From the NCBI GenBank assembly GCA_946482005.1, contig CAMLPV010000006.1:83618-147617 (forward strand): a DNA stretch of 64,000 nt, written 5' to 3'. Below are positions 19,913 to 29,400 of the stretch, piece by piece. The DNA is from an uncultured Gilliamella sp. Its GTDB lineage: Bacteria > Pseudomonadota > Gammaproteobacteria > Enterobacterales > Orbaceae. Numbering within the stretch: the stretch's first letter is position 1; every line of letters begins with the position of its first letter. The notes under the pieces were generated by a model that saw only the letters and a program-made list of their open reading frames with translations, was not told the origin of the DNA and searched no databases. The position numbers and the translations under genes are program-made.

Positions 19913-21859
19913 ATGTATCGGCAACATATCACTAACAATAAACTAGAATTACTTAGTCCAGCAAAAAATATAGAAATTGCAAAAGAGGCTATATTACATG
20001 GAGCTGATGCCATTTATATTGGCGGTCCTCATTTTGGTGCTCGTCATAATGCAGGTAATTCAATAGATGATATTGCTAAATTGGTTGAATTTGCTCATCA
20101 TTTTTATGTCAAAGTTTTCGTCACTTTAAATACCATCCTTCATGACAATGAACTTGAAGCTGCAAGAAAACTAATTTGGCAGCTATATAATGCCGGTGTA
20201 GATGCTTTAATAGTTCAAGATATGGGCATATTAGCCATGGATATTCCACCAATCGATCTACATGCTAGTACCCAAATAGATATTCGAACGCCGGAAAAAG
20301 CTAAATTTCTCTCAGATGTTGGTTTTTCTCAAATAGTTTTAGCTAGAGAACTAAATTTAAGCGAAATAGCAAACATCCATCAACAAATTGATGCCAATAT
20401 TGAATTTTTTATTCATGGAGCACTATGTGTTGCCTTTTCTGGTCAATGTTATATTTCTCATGCTCAAACAGGTAGAAGTGCTAATCGAGGTGATTGTTCT
20501 CAAGCTTGTCGATTACCATTTACATTGAAAGACGATCAAGGTCGAATTGTAGCATATGAAAAGCATCTTTTATCAATGAAAGACAATAACCAATCTGACA
20601 ACTTAATCCAGCTAATACAAGCAGGAGTAAGATCTTTTAAGATTGAAGGTCGGTATAAAGATTTAAGTTATGTGAAAAATATTACTGCATTTTATCGTAA
20701 AAAATTGGATGAAATTTTAGAAAAGAACACAGATTTTATAGCAGCATCAAGTGGCAAAACTGAACACTTTTTTACTCCTGATCCAAATAGAACATTTCAT
20801 CGAGGATCTACCGATTATTTTGTTCGTGGTAGACAACCCAACATTGGTGCTTTTGATTCTCCTAAATTTATTGGTTTACCTATAGGTGAAATCATAAAAA
20901 TTGCTAAACAATCAATTGATATCAAATCAGAAAATACGTTAATCAATGGTGATGGTTTAAATGTATTAATTAAACGAGAAATTTTAGGTTTTAGAGCAGA
21001 TAAAGTAGAAAAAATTGCTAATAATCTTTATCGAGTATTTCCTAATGAAATACCTAATGCCTTACATTCCGTAAAATTACCTTATCAAATTAATCGTAAT
21101 TTGGATCATAATTGGCAACAAATTTTATTAAAAGAATCAAGTTCTCGCCGAATCGGTGTGAAGTTTGAGCTTAAAAATAGCGCAAATAGCATACAATTAT
21201 TCGCAACAAGCGAAGAGGGTAGTTGCGTTAATATTGAACTAAAAGGCCAATTTGAACTCGCCAAACAACAAGATAAAGCACTTAATACCATCAGAGACAG
21301 TTTATCTAAGTTAGGCCAAACATCATATTATCTATCGGAAATCATTATTAATTTAAAAAGTATCTATTTTATTCCGAGCAGTCAATTAAACCAATTAAGA
21401 CGAGATATTATTGATAAATTAACATTAGAACGATTAAATCATTATTGTAGAAATAACCGTAAACCAGAAGTATACCCAGCGCCAACATATCCAGAACAGC
21501 AATTAAGCTTTTTGGCTAATGTTTATAATTATAAAGCTCGTGAATTTTATGCTACACATGGCGTGAAATTGATTGATAGTGCCTTTGAAGCGCATGAAGT
21601 TAAAGATGATGTGCCTTTAATGACAACCAAGCATTGTCTTAGATTTGCGTTTAATTTATGTCCCAAACAAGCAAAAGGCATTCAAGGAGTTAAAACCAAA
21701 GTAACTCCAATGAAATTGGTTCAGAATAATAATGAAGAGTTAATCCTAAAATTTAATTGTAAGGCTTGTGAAATGCAAGTTTGGGGTAAGATTAAAACAC
21801 ATATTTTTAAACAATCGCCTCCAGGTAGCGAACTGATTTTATTGGTAAAAAATAATTGA
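19913..21859 (+). CDS. rlhA: 23S rRNA 5-hydroxycytidine C2501 synthase, U32 family
   Basis: The 648 residues are close to E. coli RlhA/YdcP (653 aa), with the start at ELLSPAKNIEIAKEAILHGADAIYIGG and the U32 signature block EFFIHGALCVAFSGQCYISHAQTGRSANRGDCSQACRLPF at about residues 164-203, whose cysteines resemble Fe-S ligands. Two further Cys clusters lie near the C-terminus (CLRFAFNLCPKQ and CKACEM). In E. coli the enzyme hydroxylates C2501 of 23S rRNA using prephenate-derived chemistry. It is monocistronic here; the ribosome site before the ATG is weak (AGAGAATT). It is the last intact gene before the dif region. Confidence 0.94.
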   Translation: MYRQHITNNKLELLSPAKNIEIAKEAILHGADAIYIGGPHFGARHNAGNSIDDIAKLVEFAHHFYVKVFVTLNTILHDNELEAARKLIWQLYNAGVDALIVQDMGILAMDIPPIDLHASTQIDIRTPEKAKFLSDVGFSQIVLARELNLSEIANIHQQIDANIEFFIHGALCVAFSGQCYISHAQTGRSANRGDCSQACRLPFTLKDDQGRIVAYEKHLLSMKDNNQSDNLIQLIQAGVRSFKIEGRYKDLSYVKNITAFYRKKLDEILEKNTDFIAASSGKTEHFFTPDPNRTFHRGSTDYFVRGRQPNIGAFDSPKFIGLPIGEIIKIAKQSIDIKSENTLINGDGLNVLIKREILGFRADKVEKIANNLYRVFPNEIPNALHSVKLPYQINRNLDHNWQQILLKESSSRRIGVKFELKNSANSIQLFATSEEGSCVNIELKGQFELAKQQDKALNTIRDSLSKLGQTSYYLSEIIINLKSIYFIPSSQLNQLRRDIIDKLTLERLNHYCRNNRKPEVYPAPTYPEQQLSFLANVYNYKAREFYATHGVKLIDSAFEAHEVKDDVPLMTTKHCLRFAFNLCPKQAKGIQGVKTKVTPMKLVQNNNEELILKFNCKACEMQVWGKIKTHIFKQSPPGSELILLVKNN

Positions 21860-22302
21860 TTTTGTTATTAACATGTTGTTATTAAAAAGTAATTATTGAT
21901 GAATATTTAGATGAATAATAAATTAGGTCTTAGTTCGTAATAATGTGCTATATTTAACATAATATACATTATTCTAACCTCAACATATTGATTTATATTA
22001 ATTTATTTTGAAAAGGAAAGGGCGGTAATATTCCTTCTTATAGTAACTTAACAAGGGAATAGAACCATTATAATTATATTTTTCATTTTATTGTTTTATC
22101 GTATTGACCAATATGCGGTATTGGAATTAATAAATAAAGGCAAATACTTATTAATAAAGATTGCCTTTTAAATTTATTCCTAATTATCCCTCCATACTTA
22201 ATATCCACTGAGACATTTTGTTTAAAATTTTATGCTTTAATAATGTCGCTAGCTTTAATGGGGGAATTAACAATTTTACAACATTTGTCATAAGGTAAAT
22301 TT
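21860..22302. other. Gene-free DNA left of the IS relic
   Basis: No coding potential is visible on either strand. The only structured element is the dif-like palindromic block at 21930-21979, described separately. Confidence 0.6.
21952..21979 (-). other. Second dif-like XerCD site, inverted
   Basis: Read on the minus strand the 28 bp are XerC arm GGTTAGAATAA, centre TGTATA and XerD arm TTATGTTAAAT. Centre and XerD arm are identical to the E. coli dif site; the XerC arm matches 8 of 11. It shares 22 identical bp with the canonical site at 24334-24361 but points the other way, 2.36 kb off. A degenerate XerC arm with an intact XerD arm is typical of dif-like ends carried by elements that use XerCD. 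Whether it is functional is unknown. Confidence 0.7.
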
Positions 22303-22410
22303 ATGCAAATAATAAATTTAGTGACAATAATATTGTATGTTTTTGCTAGTTTAAAAAATAAGGTTAAAAATTGCATTATATACAGAAATTTAATTTATCT
22401 AATTAGATGA
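22303..22410 (+). CDS. Possible 35-residue hydrophobic peptide
   Basis: ATG at 22303 has AAGG eight nt upstream and opens a frame ending at TGA 22408-22410. The product starts MQIINLVTIILYVFASL, a possible membrane segment, then becomes basic. No homologue is recognised. In DNA this AT-rich such frames occur by chance. Confidence 0.2.
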   Translation: MQIINLVTIILYVFASLKNKVKNCIIYRNLIYLIR

Positions 22411-22642
22411 TAATTCTATATTTATTTAACTATTATTGATAATAAATTACATAGGAAGAAGATAAAAAACAGTTGAATATCGAGGTTCATTCAAAAAAGA
22501 ATTAGAAAACCATCTTGAATTTTGTTCTGAACAAATAGCGTTTTATTTTTTTAGTTAAGTAGATGTATTGTGTAACCATCTCTTAAAATAGTACATAAAA
22601 AAGTGGCAAATTCTCGATAATATTTTTAAGGAGAATTTCAGT

Positions 22643-23460
22643 ATGAAAAAAATTATCAGAGCACCAAAATAGTCTAGATATTATTAAAAAAAGCTAAAGC
22701 AGGTGTTCCTGTTAAAGAACTTTACCGTCAATATACTATGGCAATATATTTGTATAAATGGCGAGATAAATATAGCAGTATGCATTTTTCGGATATTAAG
22801 CTGTTAAAAACAACTGGAAGCTGAAATCGAAAACTCAAATACATGTATATCTAATTAAGTTTAACTTCTCGGTTTCAGCAAGAAACAATAAAAAAGCTAT
22901 AGTGCTACTTCAGCTCGTAAGAACAGATAAGTATTTTGGAAATCAGGAAACTGGGATATACGTGGAATCATAAAGGGGGGTATCGGCTTTATCTTTAATA
23001 AACAATTGCACAACATTATTCAGAGCCATTATAAGTACCAAGTAGTCTAAGAGAATGTTGGTCAATGGATTTTATGTGTGATAGTAATGAAAATTTCGTC
23101 GATTTATAATCTTTAAAGTTATTTTATCGGCAGGAAGAGTTACCCGTTATTTAGACAACCTAGCGAATACTATGGTTATTATTAATTAAAAATACACGTT
23201 GATAATGGGGCAGAATTTACCTCAAACAGATTCATAAACTCGACATAATCACATGGAGTCCCCCTAGATTAAATTAAACCAGGTCATCCTTATCAATACG
23301 GCTATATAGAATAATTGAACCCAACATATCGAATGGAAGGTATAAAATTTATATATTTAAAGATCTGAACAACTAAGAAAAATAACCGAAAAGAAGTTAG
23401 AGATGTATAACACAGAAAGACCGCATAAAGTAATAAATAATATGCTAGCAATTAAATAAT
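22643..23460 (+). mobile_element. Decayed IS3-family transposase (orfA and orfB remnants)
   Basis: AAGGAG precedes ATG 22643 (MKKIIRAPK then a stop). In shifted frames the sequence continues as orfA: KKAKAGVPVKELYRQY, YKWRDKYSSM and FSDIKLLK, near 22685-22805. The orfB integrase core follows: WSMDF at about 23063, HVDNGAEFTS at about 23200, and PGHPYQYGYIE, which aligns with the 'PGKPTQNAYIERFN' block, at about 23280-23310. Then come a degraded 'TYRMEG' and the RPHK end near 23425. The order and motifs are those of the IS407-like branch of IS3. Stops and frameshifts occur throughout, so it is inactive. I could not define terminal inverted repeats or a target duplication. Confidence 0.8.
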
Positions 23461-23597
23461 AGAAACATGATTTTCTACTCGGTTTGGATACTAACAATAG
23501 AGTATTTATAATATTTTACTTAAATAGCTAAAATAACTAATGTTTATTATAAATTAATGCACATAATAAAAATACATTATTATGTGCATTAAAGAAA

Positions 23598-23894
23598 TTA
23601 ACAATTATGATACTGTTTTTTTCTCTTTGAATTGTGTTTCCAGCTTTTTAACAATTTATATGCGTTTGAACTATAATCATCATACGGATTGGGTAAATTT
23701 TTTCCTCTTGATGTTCTAATTTTTAGTTTATAGCGCTTATATTCAATTATATGAAGAAAATAAGCACTTTTTTCTTGTTTGGTACTAAAACATTTAAATA
23801 TATAATTACGAAGATAAGGGTAATATCTTACTGGTTTATCTTTTTCGTTATATGTAATTTCATAATTATTTCGATATTGTTGTTTAAACTTCAA
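23598..23894 (-). CDS. Orphan 98-residue basic protein beside dif
   Basis: Not recognised. The start is TTG at 23894 with a strong AGGAG eight nt upstream, which makes translation credible despite the rare start codon. The product is rich in Lys, Tyr, Arg and Asn with no signal peptide or membrane segment; RYYPYLRNYIF (about 23-33) and LKIRTSRGKNLPNPYDDYSS (about 57-76) are the most structured-looking parts. It lies between the IS relic and the canonical dif site and faces away from fnr. It could be a remnant of an element inserted at dif or a small nucleic-acid-binding protein; neither is shown. Confidence 0.55.
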   Translation of the reverse strand: MKFKQQYRNNYEITYNEKDKPVRYYPYLRNYIFKCFSTKQEKSAYFLHIIEYKRYKLKIRTSRGKNLPNPYDDYSSNAYKLLKSWKHNSKRKKQYHNC

Positions 23895-24333
23895 AATATT
23901 TTCTCCTAATGTATTAAAATACTTAGAAGAAAACCTCTTTATAATAATTCATAAAATATTCCTTTATAATTGATTAAAAGTGTTGGGTTAAAAAATCATA
24001 ACATAATTGAGTATCTCTCTGTAGAACTTTAATACGTAATGTATCATTAGAAGGACTAATAAATGTCATATTCACACATTATTAAATGACGGTTATCAAT
24101 ATGAGCAAAATTTACTATCGATTGGTTTAAGTAAGTTTGTTTAAGTAAGCTGCAATTACAGAATCTACAACAACAGAAAAATAATGTAATATCGATGAAT
24201 AGAGTTATTGATATTATTTTTTTTAAACAATGCCCAGCTTGGTATTAAGAACCGATATCATTTTATGATAACAATGAAAACCTTTTGTTATTTAAATTTG
24301 CATCATAACTTTGGCTGCTTATAAATATATATT
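23895..24333. other. Gene-free DNA between the orphan and dif
   Basis: About 440 bp of AT-rich DNA with frequent stops in all frames. I see no gene, repeat array or RNA. It may contain the promoter of the minus-strand orphan close to 23900-23960. Confidence 0.5.
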
Positions 24334-24361
24334 AGTTCGCATAATGTATATTATGTTAAAT
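24334..24361 (+). other. dif: Chromosome dimer resolution site dif
   Basis: The 28 bp read XerC arm AGTTCGCATAA, centre TGTATA and XerD arm TTATGTTAAAT. E. coli dif differs only at two positions of the XerC arm (GGTGCGCATAA). Two mismatches in 28, with the XerD arm and centre intact, are far beyond chance and match the conservation seen across gammaproteobacteria. XerC and XerD, activated by FtsK at the division septum, resolve chromosome dimers here. It marks the terminus region. It lies 263 bp before fnr. Confidence 0.92.
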
Positions 24362-24624
24362 AATAAATATTAAATAGAATTCATTAAATGAATTATCTTC
24401 AATAATCAACTTTAAATCTGTATAACACTATTTTTTTTCAATAAATTGATTTATATTATTTAAATAACTTATTTTAATGACAAGTTATAAATTTAAAGGT
24501 GATTTTCGATTCCTTTTCTTTTTATTGAATTATAAAATAAACAAGAAATGGGTAGTTTTTGTTTTTTCGCAATATATGGTACCCTTATCACCCCCAAATT
24601 TATTGCGTTTATATTTAGGATAAT

Positions 24625-25338
24625 ATGCATAGTATTTATAAGACATTACGTTCCAATAGTTATTCTGTTCCTTGTGAGTTATGTAGTATTAGCGGACTTT
24701 GTGTTCCAAGGTTACTCAACAATACATTAAGTAGTGTTTTAGAACGTAAAAAATCTTATTCCAAGGAAGAAATAATAGTTAAAGCAAAAACACCATTAAA
24801 AAAATTTTTCATCGTTCACTCTGGTGCTCTCAAAACTTTTGTAACAACACCTGAAAATAATGAACAAATTAATGGATTTTATTTACCCGGAGATATTGTT
24901 GGATTAGATGCTATTTCAACAAAAATTCATAATAATAATATTCAAGCGTTAAGCAATACCTTAATCTGTGAACTCGATTATGATGAATTGATGAACATGA
25001 TTGATACTCATAAAGATGTTAGAGATTTAGTATTGAAATTACTAAGTGCTGATATTTATAATTATCAAAAATTGGTTCTATGTTATTCTCAGAAAAAATC
25101 CGATGAACGTCTCGCCACTTTTATTTACTCTCTTTACCTTCGATATCAACAAAGAGGACATACGTCTTTAAGCATAAAATTAGCAATGAGTCGAGCTGAA
25201 ATAGCTAATTACTTAGGATTAACCATTGAAACTGTTAGCCGTAATTTATCAAAAATGCAAGAGCAAAATATTTTAACAGCTAAGGGGAAATATATATATA
25301 TTAACAATTTGGAAGCTTTAATAGATTTAGTAAATTGA
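24625..25338 (+). CDS. fnr: Oxygen-sensing regulator FNR
   Basis: The 237 residues belong to the CRP/FNR family. Cys17, Cys20 and Cys26 reproduce the CxxC-x5-C spacing of E. coli FNR (20, 23, 29), and Cys115 corresponds to Cys122, so a [4Fe-4S] cluster should form. The cyclic-nucleotide-binding-like domain runs about 45-140. The helix-turn-helix MSRAEIANYLGLTIETVSRNL (about 188-208) keeps the ETxSR recognition residues that read TTGAT half-sites. FNR activates anaerobic genes when oxygen is absent. AGGATAAT precedes the ATG. No convincing FNR box was found in its own upstream region. The protein is slightly shorter than the E. coli form (250 aa). Confidence 0.95.
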   Translation: MHSIYKTLRSNSYSVPCELCSISGLCVPRLLNNTLSSVLERKKSYSKEEIIVKAKTPLKKFFIVHSGALKTFVTTPENNEQINGFYLPGDIVGLDAISTKIHNNNIQALSNTLICELDYDELMNMIDTHKDVRDLVLKLLSADIYNYQKLVLCYSQKKSDERLATFIYSLYLRYQQRGHTSLSIKLAMSRAEIANYLGLTIETVSRNLSKMQEQNILTAKGKYIYINNLEALIDLVN

Positions 25339-25385
25339 ATTTATTTGTGCTAAAATAATGGAAAATTTATTGTAAGGTTTTTTAT

Positions 25386-26444
25386 ATGACAAGTTTAAAA
25401 AAAACAATTATCGCTACCACTGTCGCGCTTGTGCCTTTTTGTTCTTTTGCTGCCCAGCAATTAACTGAAGAACAAGCCAACAGTATGCAATCTTTTAAAA
25501 GTATCACTATTCGTGGTGCATTTTATACAGATAGCGATTACGTTATGGCTATGTCAAAAGCTGCAGATAACGAGGGAGCAGCTTCTTTTTATATAACAAC
25601 AACTAATATTAGTCCTTCTAATGATACATTACGTATTGTTTACGCAAAATTATACAAATCAGATGCACCTAAAGCTGTCGAAAAAACAGAAACTTTACGT
25701 AAATTTGAAGGAGTATATGAATATCCAAAATCAAAAGCTATTCGGTTAGAACCATTTAATATTGTGCGTATTCGTGGTTACTTTCCAACTGATTATGATA
25801 TAAATCAAGCTATAGCTAAAGAAGCATCAGCTCAAGGTGCATATGGTTTCTATATCGATTCTCGCTCAGAATTAGGGAGTAATTTACAAATAGCTGCTTA
25901 TTTGTTTAAAAAAGATGCTCCAGAACGTAAGTTACAACCTGAAAATGCAATCCCTTATGATTCTGAGGCTGGTCAATTGGCCTTAGCTCAAGGCGGTGAA
26001 GCTGCAATGCAAGTTGAAAAACCTGGTTATTATTCCCCTTCTGCATTCAATGAAAAATATTATGCAGATAAATTTAATAATAAAGTTATTGAAAAAAATA
26101 CAACTACAACCTCAACTACAGCCACAACCACAACGGCTAAAGTTGCAACACCTTCAGATAGTGGAACCACCAATTCTGTCGTTACTGAGCCTCAAAGAGT
26201 TACTCGTTACACGGTAACTTTGTCTGATGGGCGGAAAATTCAGGAACTTAATGACGCAACTGCTGCTAAGATGGTTGCTTTTGATACAATAAAATTCAGA
26301 GGATATTATGTGACTGATCAGGAAATTTCCTATCAGGCCGGAAAACGTGCTATTGAAGGCGGAGCAAAATATTACCACATAGCTCGAATTGCTCACGATT
26401 CAAAAGGACCAAATATCACAGTATTTGTTGATCTTTATAAATAA
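25386..26444 (+). CDS. ydgH: YdgH-like periplasmic protein with three DUF1471 repeats
   Basis: The 352 residues start with a Sec signal peptide (MTSLKKTIIATTVALVPFCSFA-A, cleavage near residue 22). Three copies of the YdgH/BhsA/McbA domain follow. Each begins with a 'I-IRG-FYTD/FPTD/YYVTD' strand and ends with an 'Y-I...V-A-LYK/LFK/DLYK' strand, at about 39-92, 123-175 and 300-352. Between domains two and three lies a low-complexity Thr-rich linker (about 238-262). This is the layout of E. coli YdgH, a secreted or periplasmic protein of poorly defined role in stress and envelope biology. It follows fnr by 47 bp and ends at a bidirectional terminator. Confidence 0.85.
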   Translation: MTSLKKTIIATTVALVPFCSFAAQQLTEEQANSMQSFKSITIRGAFYTDSDYVMAMSKAADNEGAASFYITTTNISPSNDTLRIVYAKLYKSDAPKAVEKTETLRKFEGVYEYPKSKAIRLEPFNIVRIRGYFPTDYDINQAIAKEASAQGAYGFYIDSRSELGSNLQIAAYLFKKDAPERKLQPENAIPYDSEAGQLALAQGGEAAMQVEKPGYYSPSAFNEKYYADKFNNKVIEKNTTTTSTTATTTTAKVATPSDSGTTNSVVTEPQRVTRYTVTLSDGRKIQELNDATAAKMVAFDTIKFRGYYVTDQEISYQAGKRAIEGGAKYYHIARIAHDSKGPNITVFVDLYK

Positions 26445-26446
26445 TA

Positions 26447-26473
26447 AAAATGGGCGTCTAAACGCCCTTTTTT
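26447..26473. terminator. Bidirectional terminator between ydgH and hrpA
   Basis: GGGCGT, loop CTAA and ACGCCC (26452-26467) are flanked by five A on the left and six T on the right. It can therefore end ydgH (plus) and hrpA (minus), which converge here. Confidence 0.85.
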
Positions 26474-26489
26474 ACAACTCTACTTTTTA

Positions 26490-29400
26490 TCACAATTCAG
26501 AAGATACCATTTCGATTTGTTGTTTTATCCGTTTTGCAGAAATTGGAAAAGGTGTTCCCAGTTGCTGAGCAAATAGGTTAACTCTAAGTTCTTCTATCAT
26601 CCATCTTATATTAGTAACTTTGCTCAATGATTTTTGATTTTCTGGCAAACTATTCACCCAAGTTTGATATTCACTTTTCACTTCTTCTATTACGTTCATC
26701 GCTTGTCTATCTTTGGCAACATTAGTACCAAGTTTCTCCAAACGTTTTTCAATAGCCGATAAATAGCGATAAATGTCATGCAATTTGTCATAACCTGTTT
26801 TGGCAACAAAACCTTTATAAATTAATTCACCAACTTGCTGTTTTATGTCTGATAATGCAAATGCTAAGGATAAATCAACTCGACCTTTTAATTTCTTATT
26901 AATATTAAAATGAAGAGTTAATATTGATTCTACTTGTTTTGCAATATCTACTACGGTTTCATTGATATGATTTTTAGTATAAATTAACAGTTGTTGAAAT
27001 TGCTCTTGATTATGCACTTTCTGATTATTCTTTTCGATTAAATGATCTACTCCGCATGCAATACAATCATCAATGAGATTAAGTACCGTACCAAACGAAT
27101 TAAAATATAAACCTAATTTAGATTTATTTGGTAACTTTTCATGTAGATATTTTATCGGTGACGGAATATTTAAAATCAACAATCGTCTAATTCCAAGCAT
27201 TGTCAGTCGCCTTTGTTCTTCAAGTGAATCAACGAGTTTAATGCTAACCGAATTTTGGTTATCAATGATTGCCGGATAAGCCTTGATCGTGTAATTATTC
27301 TGTTTTTCTTCGTAAATACTTGGTAGCACTCCAAAATCCCAATCGGTAATATTACTTTGCTCTATTGGTAAAGATTTTTTTTGCGTCAATGATGATAAAG
27401 CCTTTTGAACTTCGCTTTTAAGTTGTTCTTTAAGCTTCATCAGATCTTTACCAAAAGCAATTTCACGGTTGTGATCTACAATACTAAAATTCATCTTTAA
27501 GTAATTGGGAATTTGATCTAACTGCCAATCTGTTGGTTTGATTCTTACTCCCGTCATTTTTCTAAATTCATTTTCTAATGTTTCAAGTAAAGGATGCTCT
27601 ATCGAATTGACTCTAGTTAAAAATGCATCCGCATAGTTAGGTGCTGGAACTAAACTTTTACGTAATGATTTAGGCAAAGATTTAATTAAAGCAATAATTA
27701 AATCATAGCGAAAACCTGGAACTTGCCAGTCAAATCCTCTATTTTTTATTTGATTTAAGACATTAAGCGGAATAGAAATTGTTACACCGTCACGCTCATT
27801 ACCAATATCAAATTGATAAGTTAATGGTAATTTCAAATTATCCTGATACCAAAAATCAGGATAATCATTAAGTTTTACTGGTTGTGCTGATTGTTTAATC
27901 AGCATATTCTTTTCAACATTCAAAAAATCAGGATCAACATTTTTTTTGTTTTTCCACCAAGTATCAAAATGCTTTGCAGAAATAACGGATTTGTCTATTC
28001 GTTTATCATAAAAATCATATAGGTCATCATCATCAATTAGAATATCTTGACGGCGAGATTTATGTTCAAGATCTTCTACTTCATTAATTAAATTTTGATT
28101 TTGTTTATAGAAACTATGATTAGTTTGCCAATCGCCCTCAACTAAAGCATGGCGAATAAATAACGAACGACTTAATATTGGATCAATTTTACTATAATTA
28201 ATTATGCGGCTGGCAACAACTGGTAAGCCAAATAAAGTGACCTTTTCATTAGCAATAGTTGTTCCCTGTTTTTTAGACCACCTAGGCTCGCTATAACTAT
28301 ATTTTACGAGATGTTTGGCTATTGGTTCGATCCATTCTGCTTCAATTTTAGCCGCCGTTCTGCCCCACAATCGACTGGTTTCGACAAGTTCACTAGCAAT
28401 ACACCATTTTGGTTGATTTTTGAAAATGGCTGAATTTGGAAAAATAGCAAATTTAATATTTCGTGCACCAATATATTCATGCTTTTCAACTTCTTTCATC
28501 CCAACATGTGATAACAAGCCACTTAACAGTGCCGTATGTAGCGATCGGTAATCGGCTGATTGGCTATTAATAGGAAATGCGAGTTGTTTAACTGTTTGCC
28601 TAATTTGCGTATAAACATCTTGCCATTCACGAATTCTAAGATAATTAAGGTATTCTTTTTGACATAATCGTCTAAATTGATTACCAGATAACTCAGCTTG
28701 TTGACTTGCTACATAGTTCCATAAATTAATCAGTGAAATAAAATCAGATTCCTTATCTGCAAATCTACGATGTTTCTCATCTGAAGCTTGTTGTTTATCA
28801 AAAGGCCGTTCTCTAGGATCTTGTATAGATAATGCCGCCGTAATGATCATTATTTCTTTTATACAACCTAATCTTCTTGCTTCAACTAACATTCTAGCTA
28901 ATCTGGGATCAATGGGTAATTGCGATAAAATCCGCCCTATTTCGGTTAAATGATAATGATGATGTTTAGTATATATAGCGCCTAATTCTTCTAATAATCG
29001 TACCCCATCACGAATATACCTAGAGTCAGGAGACTCAACAAATGGAAAAGCCGTTATATCACCTAATCCCAATGATGTCATTTGTAATATAACTGAAGCT
29101 AAATTGGTTCGAAGAATTTCAGGGTCAGTGAATTCCGGTCTAGATAAAAAGTCTTGTTCATCATATAGACGGATACAAATACCATCGGAAGTTCTACCGC
29201 AACGCCCTTTTCGTTGATTGGCTGACGCTTGAGAAATAGGTTCAATCGGTAATCGTTGAACTTTGGTACGATAGCTGTAACGACTAATTCTGGCTAAACC
29301 CGGGTCGATAACATATTTAATACCAGGAACCGTTAAAGATGTTTCGGCTACATTTGTTGCTAAAACAATTCGCCTTGCAGTGTGTGGTTGAAAGATACGA

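Noticed and set aside
22461..22557. Short frame VEYRGSFKKELENHLEFC... left of the IS relic.
   Set aside because: No start codon with ribosome site and no recognised family; too short to call, perhaps a gene fragment.
21987..24458. Direct repeat ATTGATTTATATTA at 21987-22000 and 24445-24458, as possible flanks of an insertion.
   Set aside because: Fourteen AT-only bases (one G) are weak evidence in DNA this AT-rich, and the spacing to the two dif-type sites differs on each side.
24362..24624. Search for an FNR box controlling fnr itself.
   Set aside because: The best candidate, TTGATTTATATTA near 24447, matches only one half-site; the second half is not ATCAA.
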